Source: Polyangium jinanense (GTDB lineage: Bacteria; Myxococcota; Polyangia; Polyangiales; Polyangiaceae). Taken from it: a stretch of DNA of 64,000 nucleotides. The stretch spans positions 372,001 through 436,000 of the forward strand of contig NZ_JAGTJJ010000001.1 of NCBI RefSeq assembly GCF_028435365.1, in the 5' to 3' direction. Below the pieces are notes generated by a model that was given only the letters and a program-made list of their open reading frames with translations, was not told the DNA's origin and did not search any database. Positions 6,350 through 13,631 of the stretch are shown here, piece after piece. Positions within the stretch are counted from its first letter, which is position 1; every line of letters starts with the position of its first letter. Made by a program: the position numbers and the translations under genes.

Positions 6350-8380
6350 TCACCCGAGCGCTCGGTTGGGGTCCTCTTCGCTGGACCGGTCTAGGTCGAT
6401 GATCTTCGCTGCCCCCACGTACGCCTTTGTTTCGTAGCGCGTAATCTTGCCGATCTTCCGGACGATCTCGGCCATTCGCTCCGCCTCCCCGAGGATCGTC
6501 GCGGCCGCAGAGCGGACGGACGCCGGGTCCTCCGCCCTCCGGTTGATGAGCTCCGCGTAGCCGAGCACGCTCGTGAGCGGTTGGTTGAGCTCGTGCGCGG
6601 CCGCGCCCGCGAGCTCCGCGATGAGCGCCTGTTTTTCGCGGGCGCGGAGCTCGTCTTGCGCCTTCGTCAGTTTCGCCTCCATGCGCAGGCGTTCGCGCAG
6701 ATCCGTGAAGAGACCGACGGAGCCGACGGGACGATCGTCCTCGACGATCAGCGCGGCCGAGAGGAGCACTGGGATCAGCGTGCCGTCCTTGGCGAGCGCA
6801 TCCGTCCGGTAGCCTTCGAGCCTCCCGGGGCCTCCGTGCTCCGGTGACTTGATGAGCCGCATGATCTGCGAAGCGCGGTTCGGCGCGTAGAGATCACGCA
6901 CGTTCATCGTGCCGATGACCACGCTCGCGCGGTAGCCGTAGATGCGCTCCGCGGCGCGGTTGAAGAGACGAATCACGCCCTCGTTGTCGGCCGAGATGAT
7001 CGCGTCGACCGAGCTCTCGATGACGCGCTCCAAGAACTCCTTCGTCTTCTTCAGCTCGGCGGCCGTCGCGCGATCGTCGGTCACGTCGCGCAGACTCACG
7101 AGGATCGCGCCGCCGTCCTCGCGCAGCACCGAGCTCGAGCTCACGCTGATGATGCGGCGCTCGCAGGCGATCTCGCTCGAACGGCGGATGGTGATGTCGA
7201 CCATGCTCGGGAAGACGTTCCGCTTGAAGCTCCTGCGAATGCGGTTGAGCGTCGGGAGGTCCTTCGGATCGACGACGTCGGCGAGGCGGCTCGCGGCGAG
7301 CTGCTCCTCGGTGAGGCCCGTGATTTCGCGCGCGCGCGGGTTCGAAAAAAGGATCCGGCCGTCGACGTCGACGACCACGATGCCGTCCGCGGCCGAGTGG
7401 AAGAAGTCGGCGTATCGTTCGAGCGCGGCGAGGCGGCGCTCGGCCTCGAAACGGGCGACGTTGATCTCCTGCGTCTGATCGCGAAGCGACTGGAGGATCT
7501 TCGCGTTGCGCAGGGCGATGGCCGTCGCGTTCGCCACGGTGCGCGCGAGCGAGAGCTCGTGATCCCGCATCGTCCCCGGCTGCCGGGCGCGCAGGAAGAG
7601 CACGCCCATGGGTTTGTCGTCGTAGACGATCGGGACGAGCGCGAGCGAGCGGAACGAGTTCTGCGGCAGATCCGCGCGAACGACCTCGAAGAGCGGGTGC
7701 GTCGCGGCGTCCTCGATCGCGAGGACTTCGCCTGTCTCGAGCGTCCTCCGGATCTCGGGGTACTTGTTGAGCACGATGGGCAGATCGCGCAGGTCGCGAT
7801 CGTCGCTCGCGGCCACGACGTAACCCGTGTCGACGTTGTCGCCGACGAGCACGATGCTGCATCGATCGACCCGCGCGACCTCGGCGATGCGGCGCACGAC
7901 CGTGAAGAGGATGTCGCGGAAGTCGAGCGTCGACGAGAGCGCCTGCGTGAGCTCGAGGACGACACGCGCGTCCCGCTCGCGACGCCAGAGCGCGTCGACG
8001 TACTCGCGCATGCGGAGCTGGCCGCGGATGCGCGCGAGGAGCTCGGCGGGGCGGAACGGCTTGCGGACGAAGTCGTCGGCGCCCGCGTCGAAGGCGCGCG
8101 TGATGTCGTCGTCGGTGTCGAGCGCCGTCAGCACCACGACGGGGACATCACCGATGCGCGTGTCTTCGCGCAGGTGACGGAGCACCTCGAAGCCGTCGGG
8201 CGGCGGCATGACGAGGTCGAGCAGGACGAGCGACGCGTCTCGCTCGGCGAGCCACGCGAGCGCCTCGGTGCCGGACGCCGCCGTGGCCACGGGGATCCCG
8301 GCGCCCGCGAGCGCCTGCGTCAGCACGTGTCGGCTGACGGCGTCGTCGTCGACGACGAGCACGGGGAGCGCGGGGAGCAC
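6350..8380 (-). CDS. Receiver-GAF-PAS-PAS-DHp protein lacking the ATPase domain
   Basis: 676 residues. Domains in order: a response-regulator receiver (acidic pocket DDD at 11-13, phospho-Asp55 in LLDLVMP, Lys in VRKPF), GAF (about 140-300), PAS (about 325-440), a second PAS (about 450-565) and a DHp helix pair with His596 in GAAAHELNQPLTS. Only 80 residues follow the His and they contain no N, G1, F or G2 box; the protein ends in a charged tail (ETKAYVGAAKIIDLDRSSEE). It therefore cannot phosphorylate itself and must receive phosphate from another kinase, most simply the complete kinase encoded 3 bases downstream. Reading across the junction I saw no frameshifted ATPase remnant. Confidence 0.92.
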   Translation of the reverse strand: MLPALPVLVVDDDAVSRHVLTQALAGAGIPVATAASGTEALAWLAERDASLVLLDLVMPPPDGFEVLRHLREDTRIGDVPVVVLTALDTDDDITRAFDAGADDFVRKPFRPAELLARIRGQLRMREYVDALWRRERDARVVLELTQALSSTLDFRDILFTVVRRIAEVARVDRCSIVLVGDNVDTGYVVAASDDRDLRDLPIVLNKYPEIRRTLETGEVLAIEDAATHPLFEVVRADLPQNSFRSLALVPIVYDDKPMGVLFLRARQPGTMRDHELSLARTVANATAIALRNAKILQSLRDQTQEINVARFEAERRLAALERYADFFHSAADGIVVVDVDGRILFSNPRAREITGLTEEQLAASRLADVVDPKDLPTLNRIRRSFKRNVFPSMVDITIRRSSEIACERRIISVSSSSVLREDGGAILVSLRDVTDDRATAAELKKTKEFLERVIESSVDAIISADNEGVIRLFNRAAERIYGYRASVVIGTMNVRDLYAPNRASQIMRLIKSPEHGGPGRLEGYRTDALAKDGTLIPVLLSAALIVEDDRPVGSVGLFTDLRERLRMEAKLTKAQDELRAREKQALIAELAGAAAHELNQPLTSVLGYAELINRRAEDPASVRSAAATILGEAERMAEIVRKIGKITRYETKAYVGAAKIIDLDRSSEEDPNRALG

Positions 8381-8436
8381 GGAACGAGATTATCCGCGGT
8401 CGCGCAGGAAGGGAAACGTGCTGCCGCTCTTCCGTC

Positions 8437-9465
8437 TCAGGAGAACAGATCGCCCTGCGGTGTGCCTTTCACGGGCATCGGCTTGCCCAGGTGCTCGTAG
8501 GCCTTTCGCGTGGCGATACGTCCACGCGGCGTGCGGCCGAGGAAACCCTGCTGGAGAAGGTAAGGCTCGTAAACGTCCTCGATCGTGTCGCGCGGCTCGC
8601 TGAGCGCGGCCGCGATCGTGTCGATGCCGACCGGGCCTCCGTCGTAGTGATCGATGATCACCATGAGCAGCCGCCGATCCATCTCGTCGAGGCCCGCGGC
8701 GTCGATCTCCAGGCGCTCGGCGGTGATGCTGGCGATCTTCGCGGTGATGCGGCCCGTGCCGAGGATCTCGGCGAAGTCGCGCGCGCGGCGCAAGAGGCGG
8801 TTCGCCACGCGCGGCGTGCCGCGGGCGCGCGCGGCGAGCTCGCGGGCACCTGCGTCGTCGATGGGCACCTCGATGAGGCGCGCGCTGCGCGTGATGATGC
8901 GCTGCAGATCCTCGACGGGATAGAAGTCGAGGCGCACGACGTAGCCGAAGCGCGAGAGAAGCGGCGCCGTGAGCAGGCCCGTGCGGGTCGTCGCGCCGAT
9001 CAGCGTGAAGGGTTTGAGCGCGAGCTGGATCGTCGTCGCGTACGGGCCGTCGCCCGTCATGATGTCGATCTTGAACGCCTCGATCGCGGGGTAGAGGCTC
9101 TCCTCGACGGCCGGCGTGAGCCTGTGGATCTCGTCGATGAAGAGCACGTCGCGCGCTTCGAGCTTCGTGAGCAGGCCGGCGAGCGCGCCCTTGTGCTCGA
9201 TCGCCGGGCCGCTCGTAGCGTGCAGGTTCACGCCCATCTCGCGCGCGACGATGTGTGCGAGCGTCGTCTTGCCGAGGCCGGGCGGGCCGCAGAAGAGCGT
9301 GTGATCGACCGGCTCGCGCCTGCGCTTGGCGGCCTCGACGAAGACCTTGAGGTTCTGCCGGTGTTTGTCCTGCCCGACGTACTCGTCGAGCGAGTCCGGC
9401 CGGAAGAGACGATCGAAGCGGTCGTCGTCCGCGGTGGACGCCGGAGAGATCACGCGCTCGGACAT
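8437..9465 (-). CDS. ruvB: Holliday junction branch migration helicase RuvB
   Basis: 342 residues, the normal length for RuvB. It has the N-terminal LRPxxLDEYVGQ-type entry ([12 protein letters not shown]), Walker A GPPGLGKT, Walker [10 protein letters not shown], sensor ATTRTG, the arginine-finger region LLSRFG and the C-terminal winged helix ([17 protein letters not shown]). RuvB is the hexameric AAA+ motor that, with RuvA, drives branch migration of Holliday junctions during recombination and repair. ruvA and ruvC are not adjacent here. It sits between two sets of sensor kinases on the same strand with gaps of 45 and 56 bases, so it may be co-transcribed with them, which is an odd context for ruvB. 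Confidence 0.98.
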   Translation of the reverse strand: MSERVISPASTADDDRFDRLFRPDSLDEYVGQDKHRQNLKVFVEAAKRRREPVDHTLFCGPPGLGKTTLAHIVAREMGVNLHATSGPAIEHKGALAGLLTKLEARDVLFIDEIHRLTPAVEESLYPAIEAFKIDIMTGDGPYATTIQLALKPFTLIGATTRTGLLTAPLLSRFGYVVRLDFYPVEDLQRIITRSARLIEVPIDDAGARELAARARGTPRVANRLLRRARDFAEILGTGRITAKIASITAERLEIDAAGLDEMDRRLLMVIIDHYDGGPVGIDTIAAALSEPRDTIEDVYEPYLLQQGFLGRTPRGRIATRKAYEHLGKPMPVKGTPQGDLFS

Positions 9466-9510
9466 GCGTGAGGACGTAGCCCGTACGAAGGAAGGAGGGA
9501 AGGCGCCGGT

Positions 9511-11415
9511 TCAGCCGAGGGCGGGCTTCGAGGAGAGCCGCGGGCGACTGCCCGGGATCACGAGGGGGAGCCAGCACTGTATGACGGGCGCGCCGTCGGG
9601 GGTGTCTTCCACCTTCACGGAGCCGCCGTGCAGCTCCATGATCGACTGCGCGAGGCTCAAGCCGAGGGTGAGGCCGCGGCCACGCGAGGTGGCGCGGCGG
9701 GCGAAGAGGGCTTCGAGCTCGGCGCGTGTGGTGTTGCGGCTGCCGAGCTCGACGTCGATCCGCACGGCCTGGCCCGGTTCGGCAGGACGGAGGGCGCGCA
9801 CACGAACCGCGCGAGAGGCCGCGTCGGCCGCGGACGTGCGGATCCCGTGCGCCACGACGACCGCGATCGCGCGCGCGACGTAGGCAGGATCCACGGGGAC
9901 CATCGGCAGGCCCTCCGCGACCTCGAGGACGACGTCGCTCTGCGTGTCGCCCGCGAGCTCGCGCGCCTTGCGCACGGCCTCCGTCGCGAGGAGCGCGACC
10001 TCGGTCGCGCGCGGCATGAGCGTGAGCTGACCGGCCTCGACGCGCGCGGTGTCCAGGATCGACTCGATGAGTCCGAGCAGCTCGCGGCCGCGGTTCGTGA
10101 TGAGCGCCAGGCTCTCGCGCTGGCTCACGGTGAGCTCCTCGCGGCCGACGAGATCTGCGAAGCCGAGGATCGCGTTGAGCGGGCTCTTCAGGTCATGGCT
10201 CACGCTCGCGAAGAGCAGACCTCGCATGCGTTGCGCGGCCTCCTGCGCTTCGAGCGCGCGCTCCTGCGCGCCGGCGAAGATGCGAAACCGCTCGGCGAGC
10301 ACCTCGATGGCCCGGCCGAGCCGCGCGACGAGCTCGAAGCGCGCGGGCCGCGCGATCTGCGTCACGCCGCGCAGCACGCTCTCCGTGCCGAGCAAGCGCA
10401 CGCGGTGCGTCGCGAGCTTGAGATCGTCCGCGAGGGCCCGGCCGATGAGCACGCCGAGCAGCGCCGCGACGAGGCCAAACGCGAGAGCGATCCCCACGCC
10501 CTCGGTCGTCACGGCGGGATCGAGCTCGGCCGTGAAACGCACGTCGGCCTGGCCGTCTTCGAGCGGCATGCTGAGCACGAGCTCGCCGTCGGCCTCGCGC
10601 CGGAAGGTCGGATCACCGTCGCGCCGCGGGCCCGTGATCCGCGCGAGGAACCCGTGCTCCGCGGCCGCGGCCACGGCGTCCTCCCGCGCGTTCTTGTTGC
10701 CCTGCCCCGGCCCTGGATCGAGCGCGATCTTCGCGAGGAGCAGCGCCGTGTTTTTCCGGCTCTGCTCGGTGAGCGTGCGCATGTGCGCGTGCGTCGTGAG
10801 CACCGCGCCCACGCCGACGAGCGCGACGGGCGCGACGACCGCGATCAAGAACTTCTGCAAGAGCCTGCGACGCGGGATCTGGTGCAGCTCCTGTGATTCG
10901 AGCAGCGTCGTGATGGGCTCGATCGGGACGAGCTCGAGCAGGCGCACCGTGGCGGCGCGGATGAACACGTACTGGATGAGCGACGCGGCCCCGACGATGG
11001 TGATCGTGAGGCAGAGCAGGCTGATGGCGCGTCCCTGATCGAGCTTGTCCGGGCGGACGCCGGGCGCGAGGCCGATGATGGACACGACCGCGCCGACGAC
11101 GAAGGTCCGCATCGTGATCGCGCTCGGCAGGGAGGCGAGTTCGCCGAAGTCCTGCGCGCGTACGGTCGCGGTGCCGCCCGACAGCACGTGGAGGAGCGCG
11201 CGATGCTTGCGGACCCGGAGCAGCGTCACGAGCAGGCACAGGCCAAACGCGACGACCGCGAGCGCGGCGCCGATGACGAGGATGTGCTTCGTCATCGTCC
11301 AGTCGAGCACGATGAGGTTCGGCGCGAGCAGTGCGATCGCGAAGAAGCCCGCGAAGCCCGTGAGGAGCTGGCGTCCCAGGATGTTGCGCGTGAAGGTGCG
11401 GGCGACGTTCGTCAT
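9511..11415 (-). CDS. Membrane histidine kinase with degenerate ATP-binding domain
   Basis: 634 residues. Several hydrophobic segments occupy the first about 190 residues, another pair brackets a periplasmic loop (about 190-320), and a cytoplasmic DHp domain follows with His407 in SVSHDLKSPLNAI. The ATPase domain is recognisable only by position: the N-box asparagine is absent (AIAVVVAHGIR), the G1 DxGxG is missing (VELGSRN), and only a weak G2-like GLTLGLSLAQS remains. It probably does not bind ATP normally and may be a phosphate acceptor or regulator of the complete kinase whose stop codon overlaps its start by 4 bases (ATGA). Confidence 0.85.
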   Translation of the reverse strand: MTNVARTFTRNILGRQLLTGFAGFFAIALLAPNLIVLDWTMTKHILVIGAALAVVAFGLCLLVTLLRVRKHRALLHVLSGGTATVRAQDFGELASLPSAITMRTFVVGAVVSIIGLAPGVRPDKLDQGRAISLLCLTITIVGAASLIQYVFIRAATVRLLELVPIEPITTLLESQELHQIPRRRLLQKFLIAVVAPVALVGVGAVLTTHAHMRTLTEQSRKNTALLLAKIALDPGPGQGNKNAREDAVAAAAEHGFLARITGPRRDGDPTFRREADGELVLSMPLEDGQADVRFTAELDPAVTTEGVGIALAFGLVAALLGVLIGRALADDLKLATHRVRLLGTESVLRGVTQIARPARFELVARLGRAIEVLAERFRIFAGAQERALEAQEAAQRMRGLLFASVSHDLKSPLNAILGFADLVGREELTVSQRESLALITNRGRELLGLIESILDTARVEAGQLTLMPRATEVALLATEAVRKARELAGDTQSDVVLEVAEGLPMVPVDPAYVARAIAVVVAHGIRTSAADAASRAVRVRALRPAEPGQAVRIDVELGSRNTTRAELEALFARRATSRGRGLTLGLSLAQSIMELHGGSVKVEDTPDGAPVIQCWLPLVIPGSRPRLSSKPALG

Positions 11416-12986
11416 CGCTCGCCCTCCCTGCGCGGAAGCGGCATCGGCGGCGGCGTCATCGAGTCGAGCAGGCGCGCGGGGCGCGGCGGCGGATCCGAGG
11501 ACAGATCGATCACGCGCGAGTCGCTCGACGACTCCACGATCGCGCCCGGATCCGCGAGGTACGGCAGGGTCGCGGTGAACGTCGAGCCGCGCCCCATCTC
11601 GCTGCTCACGTCGATCGTGCCGCCGTGCATGTGCACGAGCCGCTTCGTGATGGCGAGGCCGAGCCCCGTGCCGCGGCGGCGCGATTGCGCGTCGCCGAGC
11701 TGCCGGTACTCCTCGAAAATTGCCGCCGTCTGCTCGCGCGGAATGCCCGGCCCCGTGTCGCGCACGACGATCGCGACGAACGAGCCGCGCGCCTCGATCT
11801 TCACCGTCACGGATCCGCGGACCGTGAACTTCACCGCGTTCGAAACGAGGTTCGTGATGATCTGCCGAACGCGCCGTTTGTCCGCGTACGCATAGAGCCG
11901 GCTCTCACCCGTTACTTCGAGCCCCAACGGTTTGTCCTTGATGGTCGCGGTCGCCTCGCGCACGACTTGCTCGGCGATCTGACGGACGTCCACGGGGCCA
12001 CGCGAGAGCTGCAGCGTGCCCGTCTCCAGCGCGGAAAGCTCGAGGATGTCGTCGATGAGCTGCCGCAGATGCTCGCCGCTCGTCCGGATCACGGCCAGCG
12101 ACTCGCGCGCCTCGTCGCTGAGTGGGCCGTCGACCTCGCTCTCGAGCACGTGCGCGAAGCCGAGGATCGCGTTCAGCGGCGTGCGCAGCTCGTGGCTGAG
12201 GCCCGCGAGGAACGCCGAGCGCTCCTTGTCCATCTCCGAGGCCTGGAGCAAATCCGCGCGGTAACTGCGCTCGGCAGCCGCGAAACGCGTGACGAGCAGG
12301 TTGAACGCGGCCGTCAGCACGCCGACCTGATCGAGCGAGCGAATCGGGATCGGCTCGCCCGTCGGCGCCGCGTCGGGCCGCGCCATGTCGACGATGCGCT
12401 CACGCACGTAGTCGACGTCGTCGCGTAGCTGTTTCGTGAAGGCGATCGCGACGGAGACCGCCACGCCGAGCAGAAGCACGGTCAGCGCCGCGACCGCGTT
12501 CACGAGAGGCACGTAACCCGGCGGTGGGCTCGGCGCCGAGACGAACGCGAGCACCGCGATCCCGTCGAGCGGCGGATCCAGCGGACGCGCGGCAAACCGC
12601 ACGCGGCCGAGCGCCGTGCGCGTCTCGCCGCTGCCCGCCGCGAGCAGCCGCTGCACCTCGGCCTTGTTCGGCGGGCCAAAGCTCTCGTCCACGAGGATCT
12701 GCCCGCCCTGCTCGACGAGCAGAAGCTCCGTGCCGCTGCGCCTCGCCGCGCGCCCCACGATCTCGTGCCGCTCCTCCACCGTCGCGACGCGCATCCGCGC
12801 GGCCAGCGTTCCCGCGATCGCCGCGGCGCGCAGCGAGGATGCGTCGTCGCTGATCCGCCGAAGCTGCGCGATCCCGAGCAGCGCGATGGCGAACGCCGTC
12901 GCGGTGCCGATCACCAGCACGAGCACGGGCGCCACCGGCAAGAGCGGGAGGCTGCCGCGGAACAGTCGAAACGGGATGCGCCGCAC
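11412..12986 (-). CDS. Membrane sensor histidine kinase, complete
   Basis: 524 residues. Two transmembrane helices (about 15-35 and 165-190) flank a periplasmic sensor of about 130 residues; a HAMP-like linker follows. The DHp phosphoacceptor is His265 in GLSHELRTPLNAI. The ATP-binding domain is intact: N-box TNLVSNAVKFT, G1 DTGPGIP, F-box FEEYRQL, G2 GTGLGLAI. The protein ends in a Pro/Arg-rich tail without a receiver. It lies first in the transcription order of this kinase block and overlaps the degenerate kinase by 4 bases, so the pair is probably translated as a unit and may form mixed complexes. No dedicated response regulator gene is next to it. Confidence 0.92.
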   Translation of the reverse strand: MRRIPFRLFRGSLPLLPVAPVLVLVIGTATAFAIALLGIAQLRRISDDASSLRAAAIAGTLAARMRVATVEERHEIVGRAARRSGTELLLVEQGGQILVDESFGPPNKAEVQRLLAAGSGETRTALGRVRFAARPLDPPLDGIAVLAFVSAPSPPPGYVPLVNAVAALTVLLLGVAVSVAIAFTKQLRDDVDYVRERIVDMARPDAAPTGEPIPIRSLDQVGVLTAAFNLLVTRFAAAERSYRADLLQASEMDKERSAFLAGLSHELRTPLNAILGFAHVLESEVDGPLSDEARESLAVIRTSGEHLRQLIDDILELSALETGTLQLSRGPVDVRQIAEQVVREATATIKDKPLGLEVTGESRLYAYADKRRVRQIITNLVSNAVKFTVRGSVTVKIEARGSFVAIVVRDTGPGIPREQTAAIFEEYRQLGDAQSRRRGTGLGLAITKRLVHMHGGTIDVSSEMGRGSTFTATLPYLADPGAIVESSSDSRVIDLSSDPPPRPARLLDSMTPPPMPLPRREGER

Positions 12987-13044
12987 GTTCGTCTCCCCCG
13001 CGGACGAGCATCATCCGCCCGCGTACGGCCTTCAAGGGGAAGGC

Positions 13045-13626
13045 TCAGGTCGGGCGCGGATCGGTCGCGAGAAGCGCGAAGACCGCGTGATCGAGCCAGC
13101 GGTTCTCACACCACTCGGCTTGCCGCGCGATGCCCTCGAAGCGGAAACCGAGCCGCCCGATCACCCGCAGTGATGCGTGGTTGTCCGTCGCGGCCGCGAC
13201 ACGCACGCGATGCGCGCCCATGTACCGGAACGCGAACTCCACCGCCGCGCGCGCCGCCTCTGTCATCAGCCCGCGACGCATGCTCTCCTTGCGCAGCCAG
13301 TACCCGAGCTCGCACGAGCGATGCATGTGCACGCACGACTCGAGCCCCACCACGCCCGCGAACGTGCGCCCCGCGCGCTCCCGGATCGCGAAGCGCACCG
13401 CGCGCCCTTGATCCCAGTCGGCCACGCACGCCTCCGTGAAACGCACGCTCGACGCGGGCTCCGTGTAGTACTGCACCCACGGCAGCCACTTCGAGAGCAT
13501 CGGCCGCGAGCCGTTCACCGCGAGCCACACCTCGGGCGAGTCCGACGGATCGACGGGCGCGAGCAGGAGGCGCGGCGTCTCGATGGGCTGGGCACGGAGG
13601 TCGGCGCGCGGCGGGATGACCAGCAT
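13045..13626 (-). CDS. GNAT acetyltransferase, RimJ/RimL type
   Basis: 193 residues from the ATG at 13624-13626, 5 bases downstream of the kinase stop; longer in-frame extensions upstream would lie inside the kinase gene. It shows the RimJ-like layout: opening strand IETPRLLLAPV, a central AGVVGLESC strand, ELGYWLRKE, the acetyl-CoA-binding loop around RRGLMTEAARAAVEFAF, and the closing ATDNHASLRVIGRLGFRFEG. Members transfer acetyl from acetyl-CoA to N-terminal amines of ribosomal proteins or to small molecules; the substrate here cannot be told. The close spacing suggests it is co-transcribed with the Ser/Thr kinase. Confidence 0.9.
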   Translation of the reverse strand: MLVIPPRADLRAQPIETPRLLLAPVDPSDSPEVWLAVNGSRPMLSKWLPWVQYYTEPASSVRFTEACVADWDQGRAVRFAIRERAGRTFAGVVGLESCVHMHRSCELGYWLRKESMRRGLMTEAARAAVEFAFRYMGAHRVRVAAATDNHASLRVIGRLGFRFEGIARQAEWCENRWLDHAVFALLATDPRPT

Positions 13627-13631
13627 GCGGG

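Noticed and set aside
6347..6560. Frameshift explanation for the missing ATPase domain of the 676-residue protein
   Set aside because: Alternate frames after residue 596 contain no N, G1, F or G2 boxes, and the next gene begins with its own sensor region.
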